Shown here: positions 24,001-36,000 of the stretch, in pieces
How positions within the stretch are numbered: the first letter of the stretch is position 1
Layout: each line of letters begins with the position of its first letter
Assembly: GCA_032718475.1 (NCBI GenBank)
Contig: JAUCBJ010007973.1
Coordinates: forward strand, 1-40,597
Reading direction: 5' to 3'
DNA: 40,597 nucleotides
Origin: Nemertoderma westbladi
Lineage: Eukaryota > Xenacoelomorpha > Nemertodermatida > Nemertodermatidae
Made by a program: the position numbers and the translations under genes
The notes under the pieces: generated by a model
What the model was told of the DNA's origin: nothing
The model's input: the letters and a program-made list of their open reading frames with translations, nothing else
Database searches by the model: none

Positions 24001-27000
24001 ATCCCTAGGAACTCACCCTCAACCCCTAGGAACTCACCCTCAATCCCTAGGAACTCACCTTCAATCCCTAGGAACTCACCCTCAACCCCTAGGAACTCAC
24101 CCTCAACCCCTAGGAACTCACCCACAACCCCTAGGAACTCACCTTCAACCCCTAGGAACTCACCTTCAACCCCTAGGAACTCGCATTCAACCCCTAGGAT
24201 TCACCTTCAACCCCTAGGAACTCCCCCTCAACTCCTAGGAACTCACCCTCAACCCCTAGGAACTCACCTTCAACCCCTAGGAACTCACCCTCAATCCCTA
24301 GGAACTCACCCTCAACCCCTAGGAACTCACCCTCAACCCCTAGGAACTCACCCTCAACCCCTAGGAACTCACCTTCAACCCCTAGGAACTCACCCTCAAT
24401 CCCTAGGAACTCACCCTCAACCCCTAGGAACTCACCCTCAACCCCTAGTAAACCACCCTCAATCCATAGGAACTCCCCTTCAACCCCTAGGAACTCACCC
24501 TCAATCCCTAGGAACTCACCCTCAACCCCTAGGAACTCACCCTCAACCCTTAGGAACTCACCTTCAACCCCTAGGAACTCACCCTCAATCCCTAGGAACT
24601 CACCCTCAATCCCTAGGAACTCGCATTCAACCCCTAGGAACTCACCTTCAACCTCTAGGATTAACCTTCAACCCCTAGGAACTCACCTTCAACCTCTAGG
24701 ATTAACCTTCAACCCATAGGAACTCACCTTCAACCCCTAGGAACTCACCCTCAATCCCTAGGAACTCACCCTCAATCCCTAGAAACACACCTTCAACCCC
24801 TAGGAACTCACCTTCAACCCCTAGGATTCACCTTCAACCCCTAGGAACTCACCTTCAACCCCTAGGAACTCACCCTCAATCCCTAGGAACTCACCCTCAA
24901 TTCCTAGGAACTCCCCCTAGGAACTCGCATTCAACCCCTAGGAACTCACCCACCTTCAACAACTCCTAGGAACTCACCTTCAACCCCTAGGATTCACCTT
25001 CAACCACTAGGAAATCACCCTCAATCCCTAGGAACTCACCTTCAATCCCTAGGAACTCACCCTCAACCCCTTCAACCTCTAGGATTAACCTTCAATCCCT
25101 AGAAACACACCTTCAACCCCTAGGAACTCACCTTCAACCCCTAGGATTCACCTTCAACCACTAGGAAATCACCCTCAATCCCTAGGAACCCACCCTTAAA
25201 CCTTAAAAACTCACATTCAACCCCTAGGAACTCACCTTCAACCCCTAGGATCTCACCCTCAATCCCTAGGAGCTCACCCGCAACCCCTAGGAACTCACCC
25301 TCAATCCCTAGGAACTCACCTTCAATCCCTAGGAACTCACCCTCAACCCCTTCAACCTCTAGGATTAACCTTCAATCCCTAGAAACACACCTTCAACCCC
25401 TAGGAACTCACCTTGAACCCCTAGGATTCACCTTCAATTCCTAGGAACTCATCTTCAACCCCTAGGAACTCACCTTCAACCCCTAGGAACTCACCTTCAA
25501 CCCCTGGGAGCTCCTGAAACCCGCGTACCGGGGGTTTTCTTCTTCCTCTGTAATTCCGACCCCGGGACTGAAATGGAGTTCCAGTTTGAACCGCTGATCG
25601 CTTCCAGGCTCCTCAGTGGGATCTTCGAACAACATAATAACTATCTGGGTGAGGTAGTTGAGCTCCTGCACCTGGTCTAGGTAGGCCAACGCGTCTCGCC
25701 ATTGGTCGTCTAGTACCGGCTGTAGGAGACAGGGACTAATAATTAAAGTCGTATAAACTGACACTTTATTAGATTACGAAATATTAACAAGATCTATATC
25801 TTATTAAGATATGCCTTAATTCTTAACAATCATGTAAACATCAAATTAATTAATTTAAAAGTTAGTTAATAATTAATTGTGAAATATGAATTATCGAATA
25901 CAAAATGCAAGATTTATGATAAGTGAATCTAATAAATTTACAAAATCAGGTGTATTATTATTATTTATAATAATAACATTTTGAAATAAGGAAAATAAGC
26001 AAGTCAAAAAGTTTCATATAAATATAAATATTGATGGTCAGCAAGGAGTTAATAGAAATGTTAAAATATCAGAAAATTTATTACAATAATTATAGGTAGA
26101 AAAATAGTAAAAAGGTAAAATTAGTAAGCTTTACTTGCACAAAAACAAACGACTGAAATTAAATAAAGCAAAAACAGGTGCAGTTCAAATTTGCAGTCGA
26201 CCTATAAAGTATAAACAATATATTATTACTAATTCCATATAAATTTCTATATTATATTCGACAATATAACAACAACGACAACACTAAACTCACATCGAAT
26301 ATTCCCCCGTAACGCAATATAGAGAGTAGGGAGTGAACGTGGCTCTCGGAAGTGAAGTAAACCCGAGTTCGAACGAAGCGATAAGGCGAGGCCACCGTGC
26401 GGGTGAACGCCGGGTTCAATCTGTTCACCTTCTCGTTATCCAGGTTCCGTTGGAGATCACTTCGAACTTTATTGAGTAAAGGGCAACATATCCTTTGGGC
26501 TATAACGATCTTCTCGTGCTTTGATATACCGTATTCCTGCAAAATAAAAAGTATAAAAAGTGGCGTTCTTTTAATTGAAAAGCAAGCAAACTGTAAGCTG
26601 AAGCCTGAGGCGACCGGAAGGCTTCTCTTCCGATGTCTGCTACCACCTTCAACCCTACCACCTTTGGTGGAGTAGAGATGAGAATTCAAGGCCAAGTATT
26701 AACAGATACCCGTTAACGCGGGAACAACTGCCTTATTGAGTGAAATAAAGTAGCACAGAGAGACACGTTTTTACACACAACGATGATAATTGTATCCCAC
26801 AACCCCTACCGGTAGCATTTCGACATACGCTGATTTGGAGTCTACCAGCTACATAGTTTCGGAGGGTGATTGGGTGCCGGAGGGTGATTGGGTGCCGGAG
26901 GGTGATTGGGTGCCGGAGGGTGATTGGGTGCCGGTCGGTGATTGGGTGCCGGACGGTGATTGGGTGACGGACGGTGATTGGGTGCCGGGGGTGATTGGGT

Positions 27001-30000
27001 GCCGGAGGGTGATTGGGTGCCGGAGGGTGATTGGGTGCCGGACGGTGATTGGGTGCCGGACGGTGATTGGGTGACGGACGGTGATTGGGTGCCGGGGGTG
27101 ATTGGGTGCCGGACGGTGATTGGGTGCCGGAGGGTGATTGGGTGCCGGAGGGTGATTGGGTGCCGGAGGGTGATTGGGTGCCGGAGGGTGATTGGGTGCC
27201 GGACGGTGATTGGGTGCCGGACGGTGATTGGGTGACGGACGGTGATTGGGTGCCGGGGGTGATTGGGTGCCGGAGGGTGATTGGGTGCCGGACGGTGATT
27301 GGGTGACGGACGGTGATTGGGTGCCGGGGGTGATTGGGTGCCGGACGGTGATTGGGTGCCGGAGGGTGATTGGGTGCCGGACGGTGATTGGGTGCCGGAC
27401 GGTGATTGGGTGACGGACGGTGATTGGGTGCCGGGGGTGATTGGGTGCCGGACGGTGATTGGGTGCCGGAGGGTGATTGGGTGCCGGAGGGTGATTGGGT
27501 GCCGGAGGGTGATTGGGTGCCGGACGGTGATTGGGTGACGGACGGTGATTGGGTGCCGGGGGTGATTGGGTGCCGGACGGTGATTGGGTGCCGGAGGGTG
27601 ATTGGGTGCCGGAGGGTGATTGGGTGCCGGAGGGTGATTGGGTGCCGGAGCGTGATTGGGTGCCGGACAGTGATTGGGTGCCGGAGGGTGATTGGGTGCC
27701 GGAGGGTGATTGGGTGCCGGACGGTGATTGGGTGCCGGACGGTGATTGGGTGACGGACGGTGATTGGGTGCCGGGGGTGATTGGGTGCCGGACGGTGATT
27801 GGGTGCCGGAGGGTGATTGGGTGCCGGAGGGTGATTGGGTGCCGGACGGTGATTGGGTGCCGGACGGTGATTGGGTGCCGGACGGTGATTGGGTGACGGA
27901 CGGTGATTGGGTGCCGGAGGGTGATTGGGTGCCGGACGGTGATTGGGTGACGGACGGTGATTGGGTGCCGGAGGGTGATTGGGTGCCGGACGGTGATTGG
28001 GTGCCGGAGGATGATTGGGTGCCGGAGGGTGATTGGGTGCCGGAGGGAGATTGGGTGACGGACGGTGATTGGGTGCCGGAGGGTGATTGGGTGCCAAAGG
28101 GTGATTGGGTGCCGGACGGTGATTGGGTGACGGACGGTGATTGGGTGCCGGAGGGTGATTGGGTGCCGGACGGTGATTGGGTGCCGGAGGATGATTGGGT
28201 GCCGGAGGGTGATTGGGTGCCGGAGGGAGATTGGGTGCCGGAGGGTGATTGGGTGCCGGACGGTGATTGGGTGACGGACGGTGATTGGGTGCCGGAGGGT
28301 GATTGGGTGCCGGACGGTGATTGGGTGCCGGAGGATGATTGGGTGCCGGAGGGTGATTGGGTGCCGGAGGGAGATTGGGTGCCGGAGGGTGATTGGGTGC
28401 CGGACGGTGATTGGGTGCCGGACGGTGATTGGGTGCCGGAGGGTGATTGGGTGCCGGAGGGTGATTGGGTGCCGGACGGTGATTGGGTGCCGGACGGTGA
28501 TTGGGTGACGGACGGTGATTGGGTGCCGGAGGGTGATTGGGTGCCAAAGGGTGATTGGGTGCCGGACGGTGATTGGGTGACGGACGGTGATTGGGTGCCG
28601 GAGGGTGATTGGGTGCCGGACGGTGATTGGGTGCCGGAGGATGATTGGGTGCCGGAGGGTGATTGGGTGCCGGAGGGAGATTGGGTGCCGGAGGGTGATT
28701 GGGTGCCGGACGGTGATTGGGTGCCGGACGGTGATTGGGTGCCGGAGGGTGATTGGGTGCCAAAGGGTGATTGGGTGCCGGACGGTGATTGGGTGACGGA
28801 CGGTGATTGGGTGCCGGAGGGTGATTGGGTGCCGGACGGTGACTTGGACTTGTTGACCCGTTGAACATATCAACCTGATTTCTATAAATTTTCGCGTTTT
28901 TTATTGTACCAAACGGTAACGAACATTGAAATTAATGGTTAATTAAATAAAGTAACGCAGCCAAGCGCATCGCGTTCAATACCTACCTGGGGTATAACAA
29001 TATTAGCAAGAGGGCGACTGAGACGGAAAATTTCCCCGGCCAGGTTCTTATCCAATCCGAGACGTTGGTTGTGGAGGTTGTCGTACTTTATACAGTCGTA
29101 AATGTCGGGGATTTTAGAGATATCGTAGGAGCCGTGCGTGAAGAAATCTCGTTCCAACTTACACCAACGCTTCCACATCAGCTCCAAAGTTTCGTTGTGA
29201 TACAGAATAAAGTCTAAAAATATAATCATTGAGGTAAATAATATAATATTATTTTATAAATATTAATGATACAATTATATGATAAATTCAATAGCGAAAA
29301 TCGAGACCGAATTTAGGTTGCCAAAGCTTCCATGGGCGCTCTGCCGACAAAATAGTGGTACGATTTGATTTTGAAAATAAATCCTACAGTTTTTCAGAAA
29401 GTCAAACCTTTCTGTTACACCCGCCGTCAATTTATCATGGAGTATAAGTTAAAATTACAATTTTGGAACCAAACTACAAAAAAATAAAATATTATTGTTG
29501 TACCTTGGGGCCTTTCTGATCCTCGGGTCCTTTCTGCCTGAGCGCTACGTTCGTTCGTGTTACAAACCACACGGATCGTTACACATTGTGTAAATTGATA
29601 CTTTGCACAAATAATTTAATTCTAGAACTTCTCACCTTTGTACTCCGGGGCCTTCTGAATGTCTTTAATGTTATTAGTAAGTTTCTTTATAAGTTCGTGG
29701 AGACGTTGGCATGCGTGTCTGGGGTTGCCAACGGCTGTAAGGGCGGCGGATAAGGCAGTAGAACTGCCCCCGGGAAATAAAGTTAGCTGTAACATACGTG
29801 ATAATGAAAGTAAACTATAATGGCAGTCTAAAAACTTAGATATGAAACCGCAATGTGATCGAATCAATTATTTAGCAATTAATCTAATATTAATTCGGGA
29901 GTTAAGGTGATAAAGTGTGAAACAGATAAATTGATTACAGCTTGGTATGGGGCTTGATAAAGTACCAATAAAATACGGTTTACTACACTGAAAAAACACA

Positions 30001-33000
30001 ACCCGGGTTATTTAAAAAAAAACTGCCGGTTTACGCAAAAAACCCCGGGTAAATCTGCAACCAAATTCATCGGGGGTTTTTTGCGAAACCGGCAGTTTTA
30101 TTTCTAAGAAAACTGGGGGTTTAATTTTCAGTTCAACTGGCGGTTTTATTTATGAAAAAAAACGGTGGTAATTTGGATAAATAATCGTCAATTGCCGAAG
30201 CTTCAATTAATTTAAACCTCTGGTTATAGAACAAAAACCCATAGTTTATATTATTAAACCTTTGGTTAATCAATAAAAACCCACAATTTAATAGTATTAA
30301 ACCTTTGGTTAATCATTAAAAACCCCTAGTTTAATAGTATTAAACCTTTGGTTAATCAATAAAAACCCACAGTTTAATAGTATTAAACCTTTGGTTAATC
30401 AATAAAAACCCACAGTTTAATAGTATTAAACCTTTGGTTAATCATTAAAAACCCATAGTTTAATAGTATTAAACCTTTGGTTAATCATTAAAAACCCGCA
30501 GTTTAATAGTATTAAACCTTTGGTTAATCATGAAAAACCCGCAGTTTAATAGTATTAAACCTTTGGTTAATCATTAAAAACCCATAGTTTAATAGTATTA
30601 AACCTTTGGTTAATCAATAAAAACCCACAGTTTAATAGTATTAAACCTTTGGTTAATCATTAAAAACCCATAGTTTAATAGTATTAAACCTTTGGTTAAT
30701 CATTAAAAACCCGCAGTTTAATAGTATTAAACCTTTGGTTAATCATCAAAAACCCGCAGTTTAATAGTATTAAACCTTTGGTTAATCATTAAAAACCCAT
30801 AGTTTAGTAGTATTAAACCTTTGGTTAATCATTAAAAACCCCTAGTTTAATAATATTAAACCTTTGGTTAATCATTAAAAACCCATAGTTTAATAGTATT
30901 AAACCTTTGGTTAATCATTAAAAACCCATAGTTTAATAGTATTAAACCTTTGGTTAATCATTAAAAACCCATAGTTTAATAGTATTAAACCTTTGGTTAA
31001 TCAATAAAAACCCACAGTTTAATAGTATTAAACCTTTGGTTAATCATTAAAAACCCATAGTTTAATAGTATTAAACCTTTGGTTAATCATTAAAAACCCG
31101 CAGTTTAATAGTATTAAACCTTTGGTTAATCATTAAAAACCCATAGTTTAGTAGTATTAAACCTTTGGTTAATCATTAAAAACCCCTAGTTTAATAGTAT
31201 TAAACCTTTGGTTAATCATTAAAAACCCATAGATATTAAACACACAGATATTACCCACAGATATTAAAATCTCCTTAAGAAATATATTTCACAGTCGGAC
31301 CTACGATTACATAAAATTGTATTTCCATAATGTTGCAAAAATCTGCTTGTTTGGCCGATAAAAAGTACCGATTAAAATAGGTTTAGTTTAGGAAGTAAAA
31401 GTTCCATAAGTAAAACAATAGTAAAACTTCGGCACAAGTCTCCAAATATTCCCTACATACACTAAATCACATCTGCACATTGAATGTAAGCACCTCCGTA
31501 TCTGTCCCTATCCTTACGTAAAACTACGTAATTAACAAATAAAATTTCTCCCTCAGAAACGCTATCATCGAACCAAGATTCAGAGATTGTTAAAACTGCT
31601 GGGTTGGACTTTTTGATTAAAATTCGAATTTCGGAAAGTTTGGGAAGCAGAGATCGTGCGTTTAAATGCAAAAAATGCAAACCGTTTTTCTTAAAGAATT
31701 GAAAAGTTTCACTCTCAGCATCACTTGGAGTTTGCAGAGGCAATGTGAGGAATGAATCGTTGGTTTCAGTGATGAAAAGGAAGTTGGGTAAAAATACAGC
31801 TATTGCAGAGAAAACTTGGCTCAAGATCTGAAGATTGCTTCTGGTGGAGAATAAGTTGGTACTGATTTTCCTAAGATAACATTTTAATTTAAATGTACCG
31901 GTACGAATGTGTCACAACTCTCGCATTGGACGATCTTACTCCGAGAGTTTGTTCCTCGTTGACAGACAGGACAGTTTATCTTCGGCGCCCGCGTCCGACT
32001 GAGTCCTGGGTTGGTCTCAATATCCCCAGCGAGAAAGAAGACAGAGTTTGACGATTAGGCCTCTAGCAGTCTAGCACTAGCAGTCTAGTTCTGGGAGAAG
32101 AGTCCAGACATCGTCTTCCTCGAAGAGAACAGTAGCAGTAGGCCTATGGTAGAGGCTGAATCCGCTCGTCGACCACATCTCCGTCGATTCTTCACAGCAG
32201 CTGGAACGGTAGAGACAGGGTATTCCGCAAACCAGCTGACCAGTCCAATACGGGTATCGGGTCCGGGTGGATTGCCGGGCAGCAGGGCAGGGTTACCAGG
32301 TTACCCCGCAGTTCAGACAGTCCGCAGGTTCTGCCACCACGAAACGGCCCAGTCAGCCAGTATGATGAAAATCCTGGAGATTAGATGCAGCGACATTATT
32401 CTGTAGTCTGACGCAAGAGACAAAAACTGTATATGGTATAGGCCTAGTACCGGTATCTCGATAGCTTATATCACTGTATAAGCAACATAGGCCTGTAGGC
32501 CTACCTTCCTACAGCAGTACAGATAGACATTATTGTGAATAGAGTCACATCACATGATACCAGGATTTAGCGCGTCGTTTAAATTTTGCGCCAAATGTGT
32601 TTTGAGGTTGGACTTTTGGTATCATCTGCTGTGACGGTAAAACCGTGGTACTATGACAAACTGGCAGTTATAAATGGTAAAACCGTGGTACTATGATAAA
32701 CTGGCAGTTATAATTGTAAAACCGTGGTACTATGATAAACTGGCAGTTATAATTAAAAAACCGTGGTACTATGTTAAACTGGCAGTTATATATTGTAAAA
32801 CCGTGGAACTATGATAAACTGGCAGTTATAATTAAAAAACCGTGGTACTATGTTAAACTGGCAGTTATAAATTGTAAAACCGTATCGTGGTAGTGGTACT
32901 ATGACAAACTGGCAGTTATAATTGTAAAGCCGTGGTACTAGGATAAACTGGCAGTTATAATTGTAAAACCGTGGTACTATGTTAAACTGGCAGTTATAAA

Positions 33001-36000
33001 TTGTAAAACCGTATCGTGGTAGTGGTACTATGACAAACTGGCAGTTATATATTGTAAAACCGTGGTACTATGTTAAACTGGCAGTTATATATTGTAAAAC
33101 CATGGTACTATGATAAACTGGCAGTTATATATTGTAAAACCGTGGTACTATGTTAAACTGGCAGTTATATATTGTAAAACCGTGGTACTATGATAAACTG
33201 GCAGTTATATATTGTAAAACCGTGGTACTATGTTAAACTGGTAGTTATATATTGTAAAACCGTGGTACTATGATAAACTGGCAGTTATATATTGTAAAAC
33301 CGTGGTACTATGATAAACTGGCAGTTATAATTAAAAAACCGTGGTACTATGTTAAACTGGCAGTTATAAATTGTAAAACCGTACCGTGGTAGTGGTACTA
33401 TGATAAACAGGCAGTTATAATTGTAAAGCCGTGGTACTATGTTAAACTGGCAGTTATATATTGTAAAACCGAGGTACTATGTAAAACTGGCAGTTATATA
33501 TTGTAAGACCGTGGTACTATGTTAAACTGGCAGTTATATATTGTAAAACCGTGGTACTATGATAAACTGGCAGTTATATTGGAAATATGTGGTTCTATGA
33601 AAAACTGGCAGTTATATTGGAAACATGTGGTTCTATGATAAACTGGCAGTTCATTTTGGTAAACTGGCAGTTATCATTTTAACCTGTGATTCTATGATAA
33701 ATTGGTAGTTAGTTTAAATCTGTGGTTCAATTTTGAACTGGTAGTTCTTTTGTAAACTGGAAGTTATATTTTACATATGTCATTTAACCGCAAAAGGCCA
33801 TATTATCATTTCGATAAAACCGGGAGTTTATTTATTCTGTTTCGAAAAACCCCCACTTTTTTTTATTTATAATTTTATATTATTTTGTATCTTTTTAAAA
33901 CCCCCGGTTTAAAAATTTACCGCCGTTTCAAAATTATAACATGGGTTTAAAAAGTAAGACCCGGGGTTTTTTAAAGAACCTGGGTTGTGTTTTTTCAGTG
34001 TAGTACAACATACTTTTAGTCAATAGTTTAATCCCAAAGCCAGAATTATGCGCTAATTTAATTTCTAGAACAATAATGTCAAAACAACACTAAGAGTGAC
34101 AAATTGATGTTTACAGAAATAATACTAAATCTGTTTTTTATAAGAGGTTTTCAGTGCGTGTTAGTTAGTATTATAGTCACACACACACGGACACTAACCG
34201 ACTCTAAATCGTCGGCCTCTAACTGTTTATCCTGTCTCATTAGATCGTGCAGACGAGATTTTGCTTTCTGCTGACAGTTGATGGAATCCATCTCGTCTAT
34301 ATCGAGAAGAATGTTCGTGTTGGCCGACTTTACCATCTGCATTAGAATCGGCGTCAGTTCCCCTTCTAAAGCCAAAAGTCCCTGAATAGCGAGAGAACAA
34401 GTCAAATCAGTTATAGATGTGGCTGAAAACTCCCGAAATAGGTCCTAAAAGTAAATACTTTACAAACTAATTAATTTATAAAACGTCCAGTCTATAATTC
34501 AAATAACTTATCCCACAATAATTATTCGGTCCAGACCACCCTGGTACCTCAACTTAAAAGGCGGATTACCTTGGCGAATGCAGCAGCTGTCATCTGTACC
34601 CGGCCTTCATCGGAGGCGTAAATCTTTAGATCGTGACGGAAGGTGCTGTGCAGTCTGAGTAGACCGCAGCCCGGGAAGTTAGCATAGGCACCCTGCCCAC
34701 CGGGGTACATACATCTGTAATAATAGAAAGTATCGAGGAGTCCCAGAATATATTCATAGATAGTTTCACTTCCCTCCTCCTTAGTATCAGAGCAATAATA
34801 TATATTTTAGCTTATTTCATTCTTTAGCTAAAAGCGTTTGAAAAATGGCATAGGTTTATGGTAAATGTGAATCAAATTAATAAGAAATTAGTTATTAGGA
34901 ATATCAAAATGCGTTTTAAAATATTTATTATAGTAAATTAGTACAACACAACAAAAATGGAATGAACCATTCCCCCAAAGACCCCCTCCACCTCCCATCT
35001 CCCAATATTCCCCAGGTGGAGTGACTACCACGACCATCAGATCCCATCTACTCGCAACTAACCGGAAGGCTCTTCCCAAATCTTCCCCTTGCTTCCGACC
35101 CAAAGGAGTTAACTCGCCGCCCCATTTAAGAATGAGAACCAACGCGGGTTCAGATTGCGCTTCGCATTCGCTGTCTGAATGTTTCGGCTTTCCGCGCGGT
35201 TGATACTTTAACTGAACCTAAAAGTAACGTAAAACACACATTGAATTCGTATCGGTGTACCGCACATAAATTACGAATAAGTGTATCGGATAGATTAATA
35301 GCAAACTAAATTTGGATTCAAGAAAAATATCTAAATGATACAAAGCCGGAAGGGAAGGAATTGAATGCCTAACCCCCGTACCTTGAAAGGGAAGGAATTG
35401 AATGCCTAACCCACCGTACCTTGAAAGAGAAGGAATTGAAAGCCTAACCAACCGTACCTTGTAAGGGAAGAAATTGAATGCCTAACCCACCGTACCTAAA
35501 AAGGGAAGGAATTGAATGCCTAACTCACCGAACCTTATTGAAAGGGAAGGAATTGAATGCCTAACTCACCGTACCTAAAAAGGGAAGGAATTGAATGCCT
35601 AACTCACCGTACCTAAAAAGGGAAGGAATTGAATGCCTAACTCACCGTACCTAAAAAGGGAAGGAATTGAATGCCTAACTCACCGTACCTAAAAAGGGAA
35701 GGAATTGAATGCCTAACACACCTTGCGATATATGCCGGAGAAATGGCCGTACATTTCTAATACAGCTTTTAGTTGCTCAAGTTTGGAACTTTTCTCTTGA
35801 ATTTCAATAGATTGATCATCCGTAGATCCAATTACATCTAAGAGATATCTATAATACAAACAAATTAACTATAAACCGTGATGGATGACTACATTGTAGC
35901 TAATTGACTAGTAGTGTTGAGAACTGTAACTGTAATTATACTGTAACTGCAACTGTAACTGAATGGTTTTGATTATTTTTTTGATACTGTAACTATAACT

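Larger units (their letters stand above)
29983..34003. mobile_element. 4.0-kb TA-flanked inverted-repeat element (Tc1/mariner-like ends)
   Basis: The left end CTACACTGAAAAAACACAA(CCC) at 29983 is matched exactly by the reverse complement of the right end finishing at 34003. The match continues with gaps through GGTT and TTTAAAAAA. TA dinucleotides flank both sides (29981-29982, 34004-34005), as expected for Tc1/mariner insertion. Subterminal regions carry mirrored CCCCCGGTTT / AACCGGCAGTTTT words. Inside are a 43-bp array (30211-31233), a LINE fragment (31462-31824) with a GC-rich flank, and a 40-bp array (32636-33590). No transposase is seen, so it is non-autonomous. It occupies about 90% of the intron between exons 8 and 9. 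Confidence 0.8.

Noticed and set aside
20060-24125. Open frames with THLQPLG (plus) or FLGVEGE (minus) repeats, up to 262 codons
   Set aside because: Artefacts of the 21-bp unit period within the intron; no non-repeat domain or splice context.
26733-28873. Open frames of 711 and 674 codons (minus) and 366 codons (plus) with Pro/His/Asn- or GDWVPE-repeats
   Set aside because: They are frames through the 18-bp array, open on both strands because 18 is a multiple of three. They hop frame at one-base-short units and lie within an intron of PPIP5K.
30211-33590. Regular repeats with spacing reminiscent of CRISPR arrays
   Set aside because: Units are contiguous minisatellites with no unique spacers, inside a eukaryotic transposon-like element, with no cas genes.
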